Positions 1 through 7,510 of a stretch of 64,000 nt of DNA are shown piece by piece. The notes beneath the pieces were generated by a model. That model saw only the letters and a list, made by a program, of their open reading frames with translations, had not been told where the DNA came from and did no database searches. The position numbers and the translations under genes were made by a program. Origin of the DNA: Nonomuraea coxensis DSM 45129. Its GTDB lineage: Bacteria > Actinomycetota > Actinomycetes > Streptosporangiales > Streptosporangiaceae. The stretch is taken from NCBI RefSeq assembly GCF_019397265.1, contig NZ_CP068985.1:992001-1056000 (forward strand). The letters are read 5' to 3'. The first letter of the stretch is position 1; the number at the start of each line of letters is the position of its first letter.

Positions 1-852
1 CCAGTCCAGGAGCTGACCGACCTCCTCCCAGAAGTAACCCTCGTGGCGCATGACGCTCACCATGATGGTGTGGCCGCCGCGGGTGGCCGCGCCGACGAAG
101 CTGCCGAGGGCCTTCGAGGTCCAGCCGTTCTTGACGCCGATCATGCCCTGGTAGCGCCAGAGCAGCTTGTTGTGGTTGCTGATCTGGTACGTCTTGCCCT
201 TCGGGGCGGGGAAGTTCGCCGTCTTCGTGCTGATGTAGCGGAGGAAGTCGCGGTTGGCGAGACCGGCGCGGGCGATGAGCGCCAGGTCGTAGGCCGAGCT
301 GCTCTGGCCGGGCTTGTCGAGGCCGCTCGGCGTCTTGGCGACGGTGTCGTTCGCCTGCAGCCGCTTCGCCTCCTCGTTCATCTCCCGCATGGTCTTGGCG
401 AGGCCGCCGTTGACCTCGGCGAGTGCCATGGCCGCGTCGTTGCCCGAGGTCATCATCAGGCCCTTGAACAGGTCATCGACCCTGTACGTGGCCTTCGGCG
501 TGAGCCCGACCGCGCTGCCCTCCTGGTTGCAGGCGTTCTGGCTGGGCCGGATCCTGAGGTTCTTGTCGAGCTTCGGGATCAGGGTGAGCGCGGTCAGCGT
601 CTTCAGGGTGCTGGCGGGCAGGTAGCGCCCGTGGGCGTCCTTGGCGGCGAGCACCTGGCCCGTGTCCACGTCCGCTATGACGTACGACGTAGCCTTGGTC
701 TTGGGCGGCTTCTTGACGCCCTCGGGGGCGACCAGGCCACGGCTGCCCAGCGCCGGGCCGCCCACGGGGGTGGCCGGGGCGGCGTACGCGGTCCCGCCGG
801 TGAGCGAGACCGAGGTGACGAACGCCGTGATCAGTACGGTTTTGGTCCACAT
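1..852 (-). CDS. D-alanyl-D-alanine carboxypeptidase (serine-type, PBP5-like), 3' end cut by window
   Basis: Exported peptidase that trims the terminal D-Ala of peptidoglycan stem peptides. Read from ATG at 852, it gives 284 residues before the window edge. A signal peptide (MWTKTVLITAF, cleavage near A24) is followed by the three S11/SxxK motifs: S81-T-L-K84 (nucleophile and Lys), S136-G-N138, and K241-N-G243 in place of the usual KTG. The C-terminal part of the protein, which often carries a membrane anchor in this family, lies outside the window. The fold and motifs are clear; whether it is DacA-, DacB- or DacC-like cannot be told. No stop codon is visible because the gene runs off the left end. 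Confidence 0.9.
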   Translation of the reverse strand, partial: MWTKTVLITAFVTSVSLTGGTAYAAPATPVGGPALGSRGLVAPEGVKKPPKTKATSYVIADVDTGQVLAAKDAHGRYLPASTLKTLTALTLIPKLDKNLRIRPSQNACNQEGSAVGLTPKATYRVDDLFKGLMMTSGNDAAMALAEVNGGLAKTMREMNEEAKRLQANDTVAKTPSGLDKPGQSSSAYDLALIARAGLANRDFLRYISTKTANFPAPKGKTYQISNHNKLLWRYQGMIGVKNGWTSKALGSFVGAATRGGHTIMVSVMRHEGYFWEEVGQLLDW

Positions 853-936
853 GGCGGGTCTCAGCGTAGCCCTGGATGAATGCCCATGTGGCGACACATC
901 CCCCGATGATCCACCTTCGATACTAGAGAGATGGTC

Positions 937-1131
937 ATGTCACGAAAGATCGCCGCGTTCCTCGTCGCTCTCGGCGCGTTCATGATCTTTGAATGGATCA
1001 ACCTGGGCTACAACCTGGCCGACGGGCACGCCACGAGCTTCTACGTGGTCCACGGCGTCCTGATCGCGGTCAACATCGTGCTCGGCCTGGTCCTGATGTT
1101 CCTCGGGGTCCGCGCGCTCAGAGTGCGCTGA
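937..1131 (+). CDS. small two-helix membrane protein, unknown function
   Basis: Encodes 64 residues starting MSRKIAAFLVAL. Two hydrophobic segments (about residues 5-24 and 37-58) are separated by a short polar loop with N, D and H residues; the tail is basic (RALRVR). The ATG at 937 is preferred over the ATG at 931 because AGAGAG (925-930) lies six bases before 937 but abuts 931. The last 14 bases overlap the convergent ATP-grasp gene. I do not recognise a family; codon use looks normal for the genome. Confidence 0.6.
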   Translation: MSRKIAAFLVALGAFMIFEWINLGYNLADGHATSFYVVHGVLIAVNIVLGLVLMFLGVRALRVR

Positions 1132-2509
1132 GGAGACGCCGGGTGAGCGCGTGCAGCTCGTCCGCCTCCCTCCTGGAGTCGCCGATCGAGGTGAAGCCCA
1201 GCTTGCCGTGCTCGGGGATGGCGCCGAGCAGGTGGAAGACGTTGCCGGTGCGGCGTTCGTGGTCGAAGCCGAGGCCGAGGCGCTCGGCCGTGCGCATGAC
1301 CTCGCCCGGCGTGCGGCCGCGCAGGCAGCCGGCGGCGTAGTTGTCGGTCGCGGTGTAGAACTTCGGCTGGTCGCCGGCCATGAGCAGGCCGGTGTCCTGG
1401 TCGTAGACGGCGCCGGTGGTCAGCGTGACGGCGCCGTACGGGTGCGTGGTGCCGCCGATGCGCAGGTTGATCTCGCACAGCAGCGCCGCGTACCCGGCGT
1501 CGGCCTTGAGCGCGAAGAAGTCCATGCCGAACACGCCCACCACGCCGCGCTCGGCCAGGATCCGCGCGATGCGCTCGGCCGAGGCGCCCACCTCGGCGCG
1601 GTACTCGGACGCCGCGGGGAACGTGCAGCCCTGGTAGACCTGGCCGCTGTCGCCGCCGAGCACCTGGTCGTGCGTGGCCAGCACCCGGGCCTGGCCGCCC
1701 GGCGAGATGGCCGCCAGGGCGCTCGGGTAGTACAGCGGCCGGTGCTCGATGTACTCCTCCACCACCGCGCCCCGGTCGCCGATCTTGGTGGAGAAGGTCT
1801 CCCAGGTCTCGTCGCCGGCCGAGAAGTCGATCCGCGACCGGTCGGTCTTGGTGACGATGGCGTTGCCCAGCCCCGAGTAGGCGTCGTTGAGCTTGACGAT
1901 CACCCGCTCGCCCGGCAGGGCCTCGATGGCCTCCTCGATCTCCAGCGGCGTCCGCAGGTCGCCGAAGCCGCGCGCCATGGGCACGCCGGCCTCGTGGCCG
2001 ATCTCGCGGGCGCCGCTCTTGGAGCCGTAGTGGGCGAAGGAGGTGGCCGGACCGTAGATGGGGACGTTGAGTGACGAGGCGAGCTCCTCCTCCAGCTCGC
2101 TCAGCACGAACGGCACCAGCCAGGCGTCGCCGTCGATCGCCGACCGCAGCTGCTCCAGCACGTCGGGACGGCCGAGCAGGGTCCTGGTCAGCGGCTGGGA
2201 CCAGGGGTCGTCGAGCGTGATCAGCGTGAGCCGTTTGGCGGCGTCGTCCGGGTCGGGCAGGAACGAGAAGTAGTAGTCGACGATGCCGGGATCGATGGGC
2301 GCGGAGGAGAGGTAGACCACCTTTACCCCGGGTTCGCGGAGCGTCAGCAGGAGGAAGAGCAGGCGCTCCTCGTAGGACCTGGCCGCCTTGATGCGGCGGA
2401 GCTCGTCCTGGGGGAGGGAGAGCGAGGGTACGACCACCAGGGTCCCCTCACTCGGCTCGAAGATGCTCAACCCAGCATACTTCTCCCCGAACGGGATAGT
2501 AGTGATCAT
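1118..2509 (-). CDS. ATP-grasp peptide ligase, PGM1-related
   Basis: Encodes 463 residues resembling the PGM1 group of ATP-grasp peptide ligases, the enzyme type that joins a nonproteinogenic amino acid to a ribosomal peptide in pheganomycin biosynthesis. Visible ATP-grasp elements are a Lys-containing strand (GERVIVKLND, about residue 200), a Gly-rich loop (YSGLGNA), the acidic VVEEYIE strand, and the Mg-binding LLCEINLRIGGTTHP near residue 345. The gene stands alone: no precursor peptide, PLP enzyme or transporter lies next to it, so its substrates are unknown. The start is the ATG at 2509, which lies across a long gap from the M20 gene. Confidence 0.75.
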   Translation of the reverse strand: MITTIPFGEKYAGLSIFEPSEGTLVVVPSLSLPQDELRRIKAARSYEERLLFLLLTLREPGVKVVYLSSAPIDPGIVDYYFSFLPDPDDAAKRLTLITLDDPWSQPLTRTLLGRPDVLEQLRSAIDGDAWLVPFVLSELEEELASSLNVPIYGPATSFAHYGSKSGAREIGHEAGVPMARGFGDLRTPLEIEEAIEALPGERVIVKLNDAYSGLGNAIVTKTDRSRIDFSAGDETWETFSTKIGDRGAVVEEYIEHRPLYYPSALAAISPGGQARVLATHDQVLGGDSGQVYQGCTFPAASEYRAEVGASAERIARILAERGVVGVFGMDFFALKADAGYAALLCEINLRIGGTTHPYGAVTLTTGAVYDQDTGLLMAGDQPKFYTATDNYAAGCLRGRTPGEVMRTAERLGLGFDHERRTGNVFHLLGAIPEHGKLGFTSIGDSRREADELHALTRRLLSAL

Positions 2510-2645
2510 ATTGCGAGTGAAACACCGATTTGCCCCTAAAACAGCCAGCGGCGAAGTGTGATGACCATGACAGAAGGTGACAGGATTCGGAATCGCTCAC
2601 CACGTTTGGGAGGAGCGACGACGGGTCACCATCTACTGATCCCTT

Positions 2646-2889
2646 GTGACTATTTCCGGACCAGACGGAACATCACGTAAGGTGAACGGCAGGGGTTACG
2701 GACCTGCAGTCGGCTAACTTTTGGTGTATCTGTCGGCGCGAAACCGCGCACGAGCGATAGAGTCGAAGGCATCGCCATCGGGCTCACGGCCGACCGCTGT
2801 GCTCCCTGGCTGGACAGCGGCACCCGCGACCGACGCACGCAAGCCCATGCCGACGATCTCTCGCACCCGAACCAGCGGGTGTGTTTTTT
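2646..2889 (+). other. possible structured leader RNA or ncRNA in 501-nt divergent gap
   Basis: The interval 2510-3010 has no credible gene but holds a run of hairpins read on the + strand. These are GTGA/TCAC (2646-2649 with 2673-2676) enclosing TTCCG/CGGAA (2654-2658 with 2666-2670); GCAGG/CCTGC (2689-2693 with 2703-2707); GCGCG/CGCGC (2736-2740 with 2745-2749); CCGCTGT/ACAGCGG (2794-2800 with 2814-2820); and a terminator-like stem at 2865-2880 followed by six T. The words GGTGAAC, AGGGGTTAC and GGCTAAC occur in order (2681-2718), faintly like the c-di-AMP (ydaO) riboswitch core, but the fit is incomplete. It could be a 5' leader of the M20 gene or an independent RNA. This is inference from base pairing only. 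Confidence 0.35.
2865..2889 (+). terminator. intrinsic terminator-like hairpin with T6 run
   Basis: ACCCG (2865-2869) pairs with CGGGT (2876-2880) around a 6-base loop, then GTG and TTTTTT (2884-2889). A run of six T is rare in this DNA. It lies 122 bases before the M20 start, so it could end an upstream RNA or act as an attenuator. Confidence 0.5.
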
Positions 2890-3010
2890 GATTCGCCGAG
2901 TCGGCCGCTCGACCGAGGCGGCCCACGGCGGGATGACGAGTACGACAGCGCACTAGCCGCGCTGACTTCAGTGATTCAGGGCGCGCGGCATTGGGACGGA
3001 GTGGTGACAT

Positions 3011-4237
3011 ATGCGGGGACGTGAGCTTCGAGGCGAACTCGACGCGTTCCTGGCCGAGAGCGAGCAGGATCTCGTGGCGTTCCGCCGCGACCTCCACATG
3101 CACCCCGAGCTGGCCTTCGCCGAATATCGCACGACACAGCGCATCGCCGAGCGGCTCACCGCCGCCGGGCTGAACCCGCGGGTGCTGCCCAAGGGCACCG
3201 GCCTGATCTGCGACGTCGGCAGCGGCGACGGCCCCACGGTCGCCCTGCGCGCCGACATCGACGCGCTGCCGCTGCAGGACGAGAAGGACGTGCCCTACCG
3301 CTCGACCGTGGCCGGGGTCTGCCACGCCTGCGGCCACGACGTGCACACGACCGTGCTGCTCGGCACCTCGCTCTTCCTCGCCCAGCAGGCCGCGGCCGGC
3401 CTCCTGCCCGGCCGGGTCCGGCTGATCTTCCAGCCGGCCGAGGAGGCCCCGGGCGGCGCGCTGGAGGTCATGGCGCACGGCGGCATCAGCGGCGTCGACC
3501 GCATCTTCGGCCTGCACTGCGACCCGCGGGTGGACGTCGGCCAGCTCGGCCTGCGGGTGGGCCCGATCACCTCCGCCTGCGACCGCCTGACCGTCCGGGT
3601 CTCCGGCCCCGGCGGCCACACCGCCCGCCCCCACCTGACCGCCGACCTCGTCTTCGCGCTCGCCAAGATCCTCACCGAGCTGCCCGCCGCGCTGTCGCGC
3701 CGGGTCGACCCGCGCTCCTCGCTCAGCCTCGTCTGGGGCCGCGTCGAGGCCGGCTCGGCCGCCAACGCGATCCCCGACGACGGCGTGGCCGAGGGCACCG
3801 TGCGCTGCCTCGACGAGGAGGCCTGGCACGCCGCCCCCGACCTGATCAAGTCGCTGCTGGAGTCGGTCGCGAGCGCCTACGGCGTCGAGGCCACGATGGA
3901 CTACACCCGCGGCGTGCCGCCGGTCGTCAACGACGAGGTCAGCGTCGAGATGCTGGGCGAGGCCGCCGAGCGTGTGCTGGGCGCGGGCGCGGTGGTCCCG
4001 ACCCAGCAGTCGCTCGGCGGCGAGGACTTCGCCTGGTACCTCGAGTCGGTCCCCGGCGCGTTCGCGCGCCTCGGCACCCGCTCGCCCGACGGCGTCACCT
4101 ACGACATCCACCAGGGCGCCTTCGACGTGGACGAGCAGGCGATCGCCATGGGCGTGCGCGTCATGGCCGCCACCGCCTTCACCGCCCTGTGGGAGGTCGG
4201 GCCGCTCGACTCGACGGTCACCAGCGCGCTGGCGTGA
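3011..4237 (+). CDS. M20 family amidohydrolase (hippurate/N-acyl amino acid hydrolase-like)
   Basis: Cytoplasmic zinc amidohydrolase of 408 residues, the usual length for the M20D group that releases amino acids from N-acyl or aromatic amide conjugates. Metal-site motifs are CHACGHDVH (residues 104-112), PAEEAPGG with E144/E145, H169 in GLHCDP, and a C-terminal histidine in DIHQGAF. The dimerisation domain includes SGPGGHTARPH. The start is the ATG at 3011; an in-frame TGA at 3005-3007 rules out anything longer, and GGACGGAG serves as ribosome site. The end overlaps the convergent peptidase gene by 20 bases. The substrate cannot be deduced; no transporter is adjacent. Confidence 0.88.
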   Translation: MRGRELRGELDAFLAESEQDLVAFRRDLHMHPELAFAEYRTTQRIAERLTAAGLNPRVLPKGTGLICDVGSGDGPTVALRADIDALPLQDEKDVPYRSTVAGVCHACGHDVHTTVLLGTSLFLAQQAAAGLLPGRVRLIFQPAEEAPGGALEVMAHGGISGVDRIFGLHCDPRVDVGQLGLRVGPITSACDRLTVRVSGPGGHTARPHLTADLVFALAKILTELPAALSRRVDPRSSLSLVWGRVEAGSAANAIPDDGVAEGTVRCLDEEAWHAAPDLIKSLLESVASAYGVEATMDYTRGVPPVVNDEVSVEMLGEAAERVLGAGAVVPTQQSLGGEDFAWYLESVPGAFARLGTRSPDGVTYDIHQGAFDVDEQAIAMGVRVMAATAFTALWEVGPLDSTVTSALA

Positions 4238-6098
4238 CCACCGGCAGCTTCAGCGACGACCGGCCGGGCGCGACGGTGAACCTCGTGCCCGGCGGGTAGC
4301 GCAGGGTGTAGTCGTAGTCGGTGGACATGATCACCAGGCTCAGCCGGTGGCCCTTCTTGACCACATAGTCCGTCGGCTGGAAGTCCCAGGTGAAGTCGTA
4401 CTCCTTCCCCGCCCGCAGCGGCTTGGTGCGGTCCGCCCGGTCGCGGTTGCGGACGTCCAGCCAGCCCCGGGTGATGATCTTGTACGGCGTCGTGGCCGTG
4501 CCGAGCGTCCGCAACGCCGTGCAGCCCGTGTCGCCGGGAATGCCCTGGCCGTAACACAGCGTCTCGCCGGTCGGCACCAGGGTGCCGTTGGCCCGGACGT
4601 CGGCGCCGTGGTCGACGAGCAGCGCCGTCAGGTACGGCGACGAGCCGTCCCTGACCGAGGCCCGCACCGACACCGTCGGCGTCCCCGAGATCCGCACGTC
4701 GGCCGGCAGCTCCCCGGTCGTGTACGCGAGCCGGTTCGGATCCGCTCCGGTGGCCTCCACGAGCTGCTCGGCGGTCCTGGTCTTCTGGTCGGTGAACGTC
4801 TCGCGCGGCGACAGCGGCCGCGGCAGCAGGCCGAGCCGCCCGCCGGAGCCCAGGTGGAGCGGGACGGCCGCGGTGCCGGGCAGCGGCCACGAGGCGTGCC
4901 GCCCCCACTGGCCGGGGCCGCTCTCGACGTCGGCCTGCGGCTCGCGCATGATGCCCGAGTCGATGCCGTGCAGCCAATAGTCGAACCAGCCGTGGAGCTG
5001 GCGCAGCCACTCGGCGGTGCGCAGCGAGAACGGGTTCATGTGCGTGCCCTGGTGCAGCCAGATCTTGCGCGGCACGTGCCGCTTGGCCAGGGCGTACCAC
5101 CATTGGGCGAACTGCTTGGTCTTGACGTTCCAGTCGTTCAGCCCGTGCACGACGAAGACGCTGGCCTTGACCTTGTTCACGTCGTTCAGGTAGTTGCGGG
5201 CGTCCCAGAGCGGGCTGTAGTCGCCGGTGATCCGGTCCTGGCCCGCGGTGATGGAGTCGATCAGCCCGCCGCACGCCTCCTGGCCGTTCTCCCTGGTCAG
5301 GACGTACTTGGCGAGCACGTCCAGGTCCTCGCCCTGGAAGCCGCCGGGGGCGAGGACGCCGCCGTTGGCGCGGTAGTAGTCGTACCAGCTGGAGATCGCG
5401 GCGATCGGGACGATCGTCTTCAGCCCCTCGACGCCGGTCGCGGCGACGGCGTTGGGCAGGGTGCCGTTGTAGGAGACGCCGATCATGCCGACGTTGCCGG
5501 TGGACCAGGTGGCGGCGACCGGGTTCCCTTCGGCGTCGAAGCCGCGGGCGCGGCCGTTGAGCCAGTCGATCGCGGCCTTCGGGCCTGCGGTCTCGTTGCG
5601 GTCGCCTGAGGTCGGGCAGCCGGTGGCCCGGCCGCTGCCGAGGTTCTCCACCAGGGCGATGGCGTAGCCGCGGGGCAGGAAGTAGTTGTCGTAGTAGCTG
5701 TCGAACGGCTCGGCGGCGAGCTTGTTGGCGAGGGCCTTGAGCGTGGGGAGCGGGTTGCCGTTCTCGTCCACGTCCACGGGGTGGTTGGCGACGTCGTTGC
5801 CGCCCGCGTAGTACGGGCTGGCCTCCATGATGACCGGGACCTTGAGCCCGGCGTCGGTCTCCTTGGGCCGCAGGATGTCCACGGCGACCCGGTCGGGGGC
5901 TCCGTCGCTGTCGCTGTCGGTGCCCGCGACCTCGACGTACACGGTCTGTTTGATGGCGTCGGCCCGTGAGAAGACCGGCTGGGTCGCGTTGTTCTCGACC
6001 TTGATGGCGGGGGTGTCTGCCAGGGCTGGGGTGGTGCCGGTCAGCGCCGCGACGAGAAGCGCGGCCAGCGGCACGGCCAGTGCCTTACGGGAGGGCAT
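4218..6098 (-). CDS. secreted X-Pro dipeptidyl-peptidase (CocE/NonD, S15 family)
   Basis: Exported serine hydrolase of 626 residues. It has a clear Sec signal peptide (MPSRKALAVPLAALLVAAL, cleavage after ALA) and an alpha/beta-hydrolase core: nucleophile in GVSYNG, catalytic Asp in HGLNDWNVK, His in LHQGTH. The C-terminal jelly-roll typical of X-Pro peptidases follows (LSLVIMSTDYDY near the end). Start chosen at ATG 6098, with GGAG about nine bases upstream; a TTG at 6116 would only lengthen the signal. The likely role is stripping X-Pro dipeptides from extracellular peptides. Confidence 0.88.
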   Translation of the reverse strand: MPSRKALAVPLAALLVAALTGTTPALADTPAIKVENNATQPVFSRADAIKQTVYVEVAGTDSDSDGAPDRVAVDILRPKETDAGLKVPVIMEASPYYAGGNDVANHPVDVDENGNPLPTLKALANKLAAEPFDSYYDNYFLPRGYAIALVENLGSGRATGCPTSGDRNETAGPKAAIDWLNGRARGFDAEGNPVAATWSTGNVGMIGVSYNGTLPNAVAATGVEGLKTIVPIAAISSWYDYYRANGGVLAPGGFQGEDLDVLAKYVLTRENGQEACGGLIDSITAGQDRITGDYSPLWDARNYLNDVNKVKASVFVVHGLNDWNVKTKQFAQWWYALAKRHVPRKIWLHQGTHMNPFSLRTAEWLRQLHGWFDYWLHGIDSGIMREPQADVESGPGQWGRHASWPLPGTAAVPLHLGSGGRLGLLPRPLSPRETFTDQKTRTAEQLVEATGADPNRLAYTTGELPADVRISGTPTVSVRASVRDGSSPYLTALLVDHGADVRANGTLVPTGETLCYGQGIPGDTGCTALRTLGTATTPYKIITRGWLDVRNRDRADRTKPLRAGKEYDFTWDFQPTDYVVKKGHRLSLVIMSTDYDYTLRYPPGTRFTVAPGRSSLKLPVVTPARW

Positions 6099-6357
6099 GC
6101 TCGGAATCTCCGTCAAGATCGGCCGTCAGGCAAGAGGTGAATCCATGCCAAAGTTGGGCAAAACATGACCGCCCCGCTAGCGTGTCCCATAGCGCCGACC
6201 TCAGGTCACGGTCGCGCTTGATGTCGATAACGGAGCGGTTGCGACCCTGTGTGCCGGTTTGGTCTGCCCTGGTCAAGCAACTATCTTCCGTGCAGGTGCC
6301 GTACGTTTAATCGCGCCTGCGATGAACCCGACGGCGGGGAAATGGAAGGGAGTCGCC

Positions 6358-7428
6358 TTGCTCGGCAAGCGATTCAACAGGATGGCGCTCGGCTCCGTGG
6401 CCGGCGTCATGCTCATGGCAGCGGCCGCCTGTGGCGGCGACAGTGGGGGGACCACGGCCAGTGAGGCGCCGAGCAGCGCCGGTGCCTCCAGCGAGGCGGC
6501 GAAGGGCCCGCTCAAGGTCGGACTGGCCTTCGACGTCGGCGGGCGCGGTGACAAGTCCTTCAACGACGCGGCGTACGCGGGCCTGGAGAAGGCCAAGACG
6601 GACCTCGGCGCCGAGATCAAGGAGCTGAGCCCGGCGGCCGACGGCTCCAACCGCGGCGACCTGCTGCGTCAGCTCGCCGACGCGGGCTACAACCCGATCA
6701 TCGGCGTGGGCTTCGCCTACGGCGAGGACATCAAGAAGGCCGCGGAGGAATACCCGGACATCCAGTTCGCGGTCGTCGACTCCGCCTCCAACGCGCCGAA
6801 CGTGACCGGCCTGCTGTTCGCCGAGGAGCAGGGCTCCTACCTGGCGGGCGTGGCGGCCGCGACCAAGTCGAAGGCCGGCCACGTCGGCTTCGTCGGCGGC
6901 GTCGAGAACGACCTGATCAAGAAGTTCCAGGCGGGCTTCGAGGCGGGCGTGAAGTCGGTCAAGGCGGACGCCAAGATCGATGTGAAGTACCTCACCCCCG
7001 ACGGTGACTTCTCCGGCTTCAAGGCCCCCGACAAGGGCAAGCTCGCGGCCGAGAAGATGTACCAGGACGGCGCGGACATCGTCTACCACGCCTCCGGCGA
7101 CTCCGGCCTCGGCGTCTTCCAGGCGGCGGCCGCGGCCAAGAAGAAGGCCATCGGCGTCGACTCCGACCAGCGTCAGACGGTCAAGGAAGCCGACCTCCAG
7201 AGCGTCATCATGACCTCGATGCTGAAGCGCGTGGACGTCGGCGTCTTCGAGTTCATCAAGGCCATCCAGGGCGGCGCCAAGGGCGGCACCGACACCGTCT
7301 ACGACCTGAAGGTCGACGGCGTGGGCCTCGCCACCACCGGCGGCGAGATCGACGACATCAAGGACAAGCTCGACGCTGCCAAGCAGGACATCGTCGACGG
7401 CAAGATCACGGTTCCGGCCAAGCCGTAA
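6358..7428 (+). CDS. BMP-family lipoprotein, nucleoside-binding component of ABC importer
   Basis: Substrate-binding lipoprotein of 356 residues related to PnrA/TmpC and Bmp proteins, anchored outside the membrane. A TTG start at 6358 is preferred: GGAAGGGA lies six bases upstream and it gives a compact lipoprotein signal with Arg/Lys n-region and lipobox LMAAAAC (Cys25). The mature protein shows the family opening KVGLAFDVGGRGDKSFND and the GVGFAYGED and GVDSDQRQTV segments. It heads the nucleoside import and salvage operon but is separated from the ATPase by a strong hairpin (7449-7476), as expected when binding protein must outnumber the membrane parts. Confidence 0.92.
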   Translation: MLGKRFNRMALGSVAGVMLMAAAACGGDSGGTTASEAPSSAGASSEAAKGPLKVGLAFDVGGRGDKSFNDAAYAGLEKAKTDLGAEIKELSPAADGSNRGDLLRQLADAGYNPIIGVGFAYGEDIKKAAEEYPDIQFAVVDSASNAPNVTGLLFAEEQGSYLAGVAAATKSKAGHVGFVGGVENDLIKKFQAGFEAGVKSVKADAKIDVKYLTPDGDFSGFKAPDKGKLAAEKMYQDGADIVYHASGDSGLGVFQAAAAAKKKAIGVDSDQRQTVKEADLQSVIMTSMLKRVDVGVFEFIKAIQGGAKGGTDTVYDLKVDGVGLATTGGEIDDIKDKLDAAKQDIVDGKITVPAKP

Positions 7429-7448
7429 CCCTGGGCAGGACCGACCTC

Positions 7449-7476
7449 GAGGGCCCGAAGTCAGCTTCGGGCCCTC
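7449..7476 (+). terminator. strong hairpin between binding protein and ATPase genes
   Basis: GAGGGCCCGAAG (7449-7460) pairs perfectly with CTTCGGGCCCTC (7465-7476) around TCAG. Only a short, T-poor tail follows. It probably acts as a partial terminator or a 3' mRNA stabiliser that lets the BMP gene be expressed more than the downstream transporter genes. Confidence 0.7.
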
Positions 7477-7510
7477 TGTCTACCCCCGCCCTGCTCCTAG
7501 GAGAGGCGAA

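Noticed and set aside
2646..2889. Firm assignment as a c-di-AMP (ydaO/yuaA) riboswitch
   Set aside because: Only three short words fit; the CCGACAGC box and closing stem are absent and the spacing is too short. Kept as an unassigned structured region.
2714..4111. Minus-strand open frame of 465 codons over the M20 gene
   Set aside because: Antisense shadow of the M20 amidohydrolase, whose metal motifs are all on the + strand.
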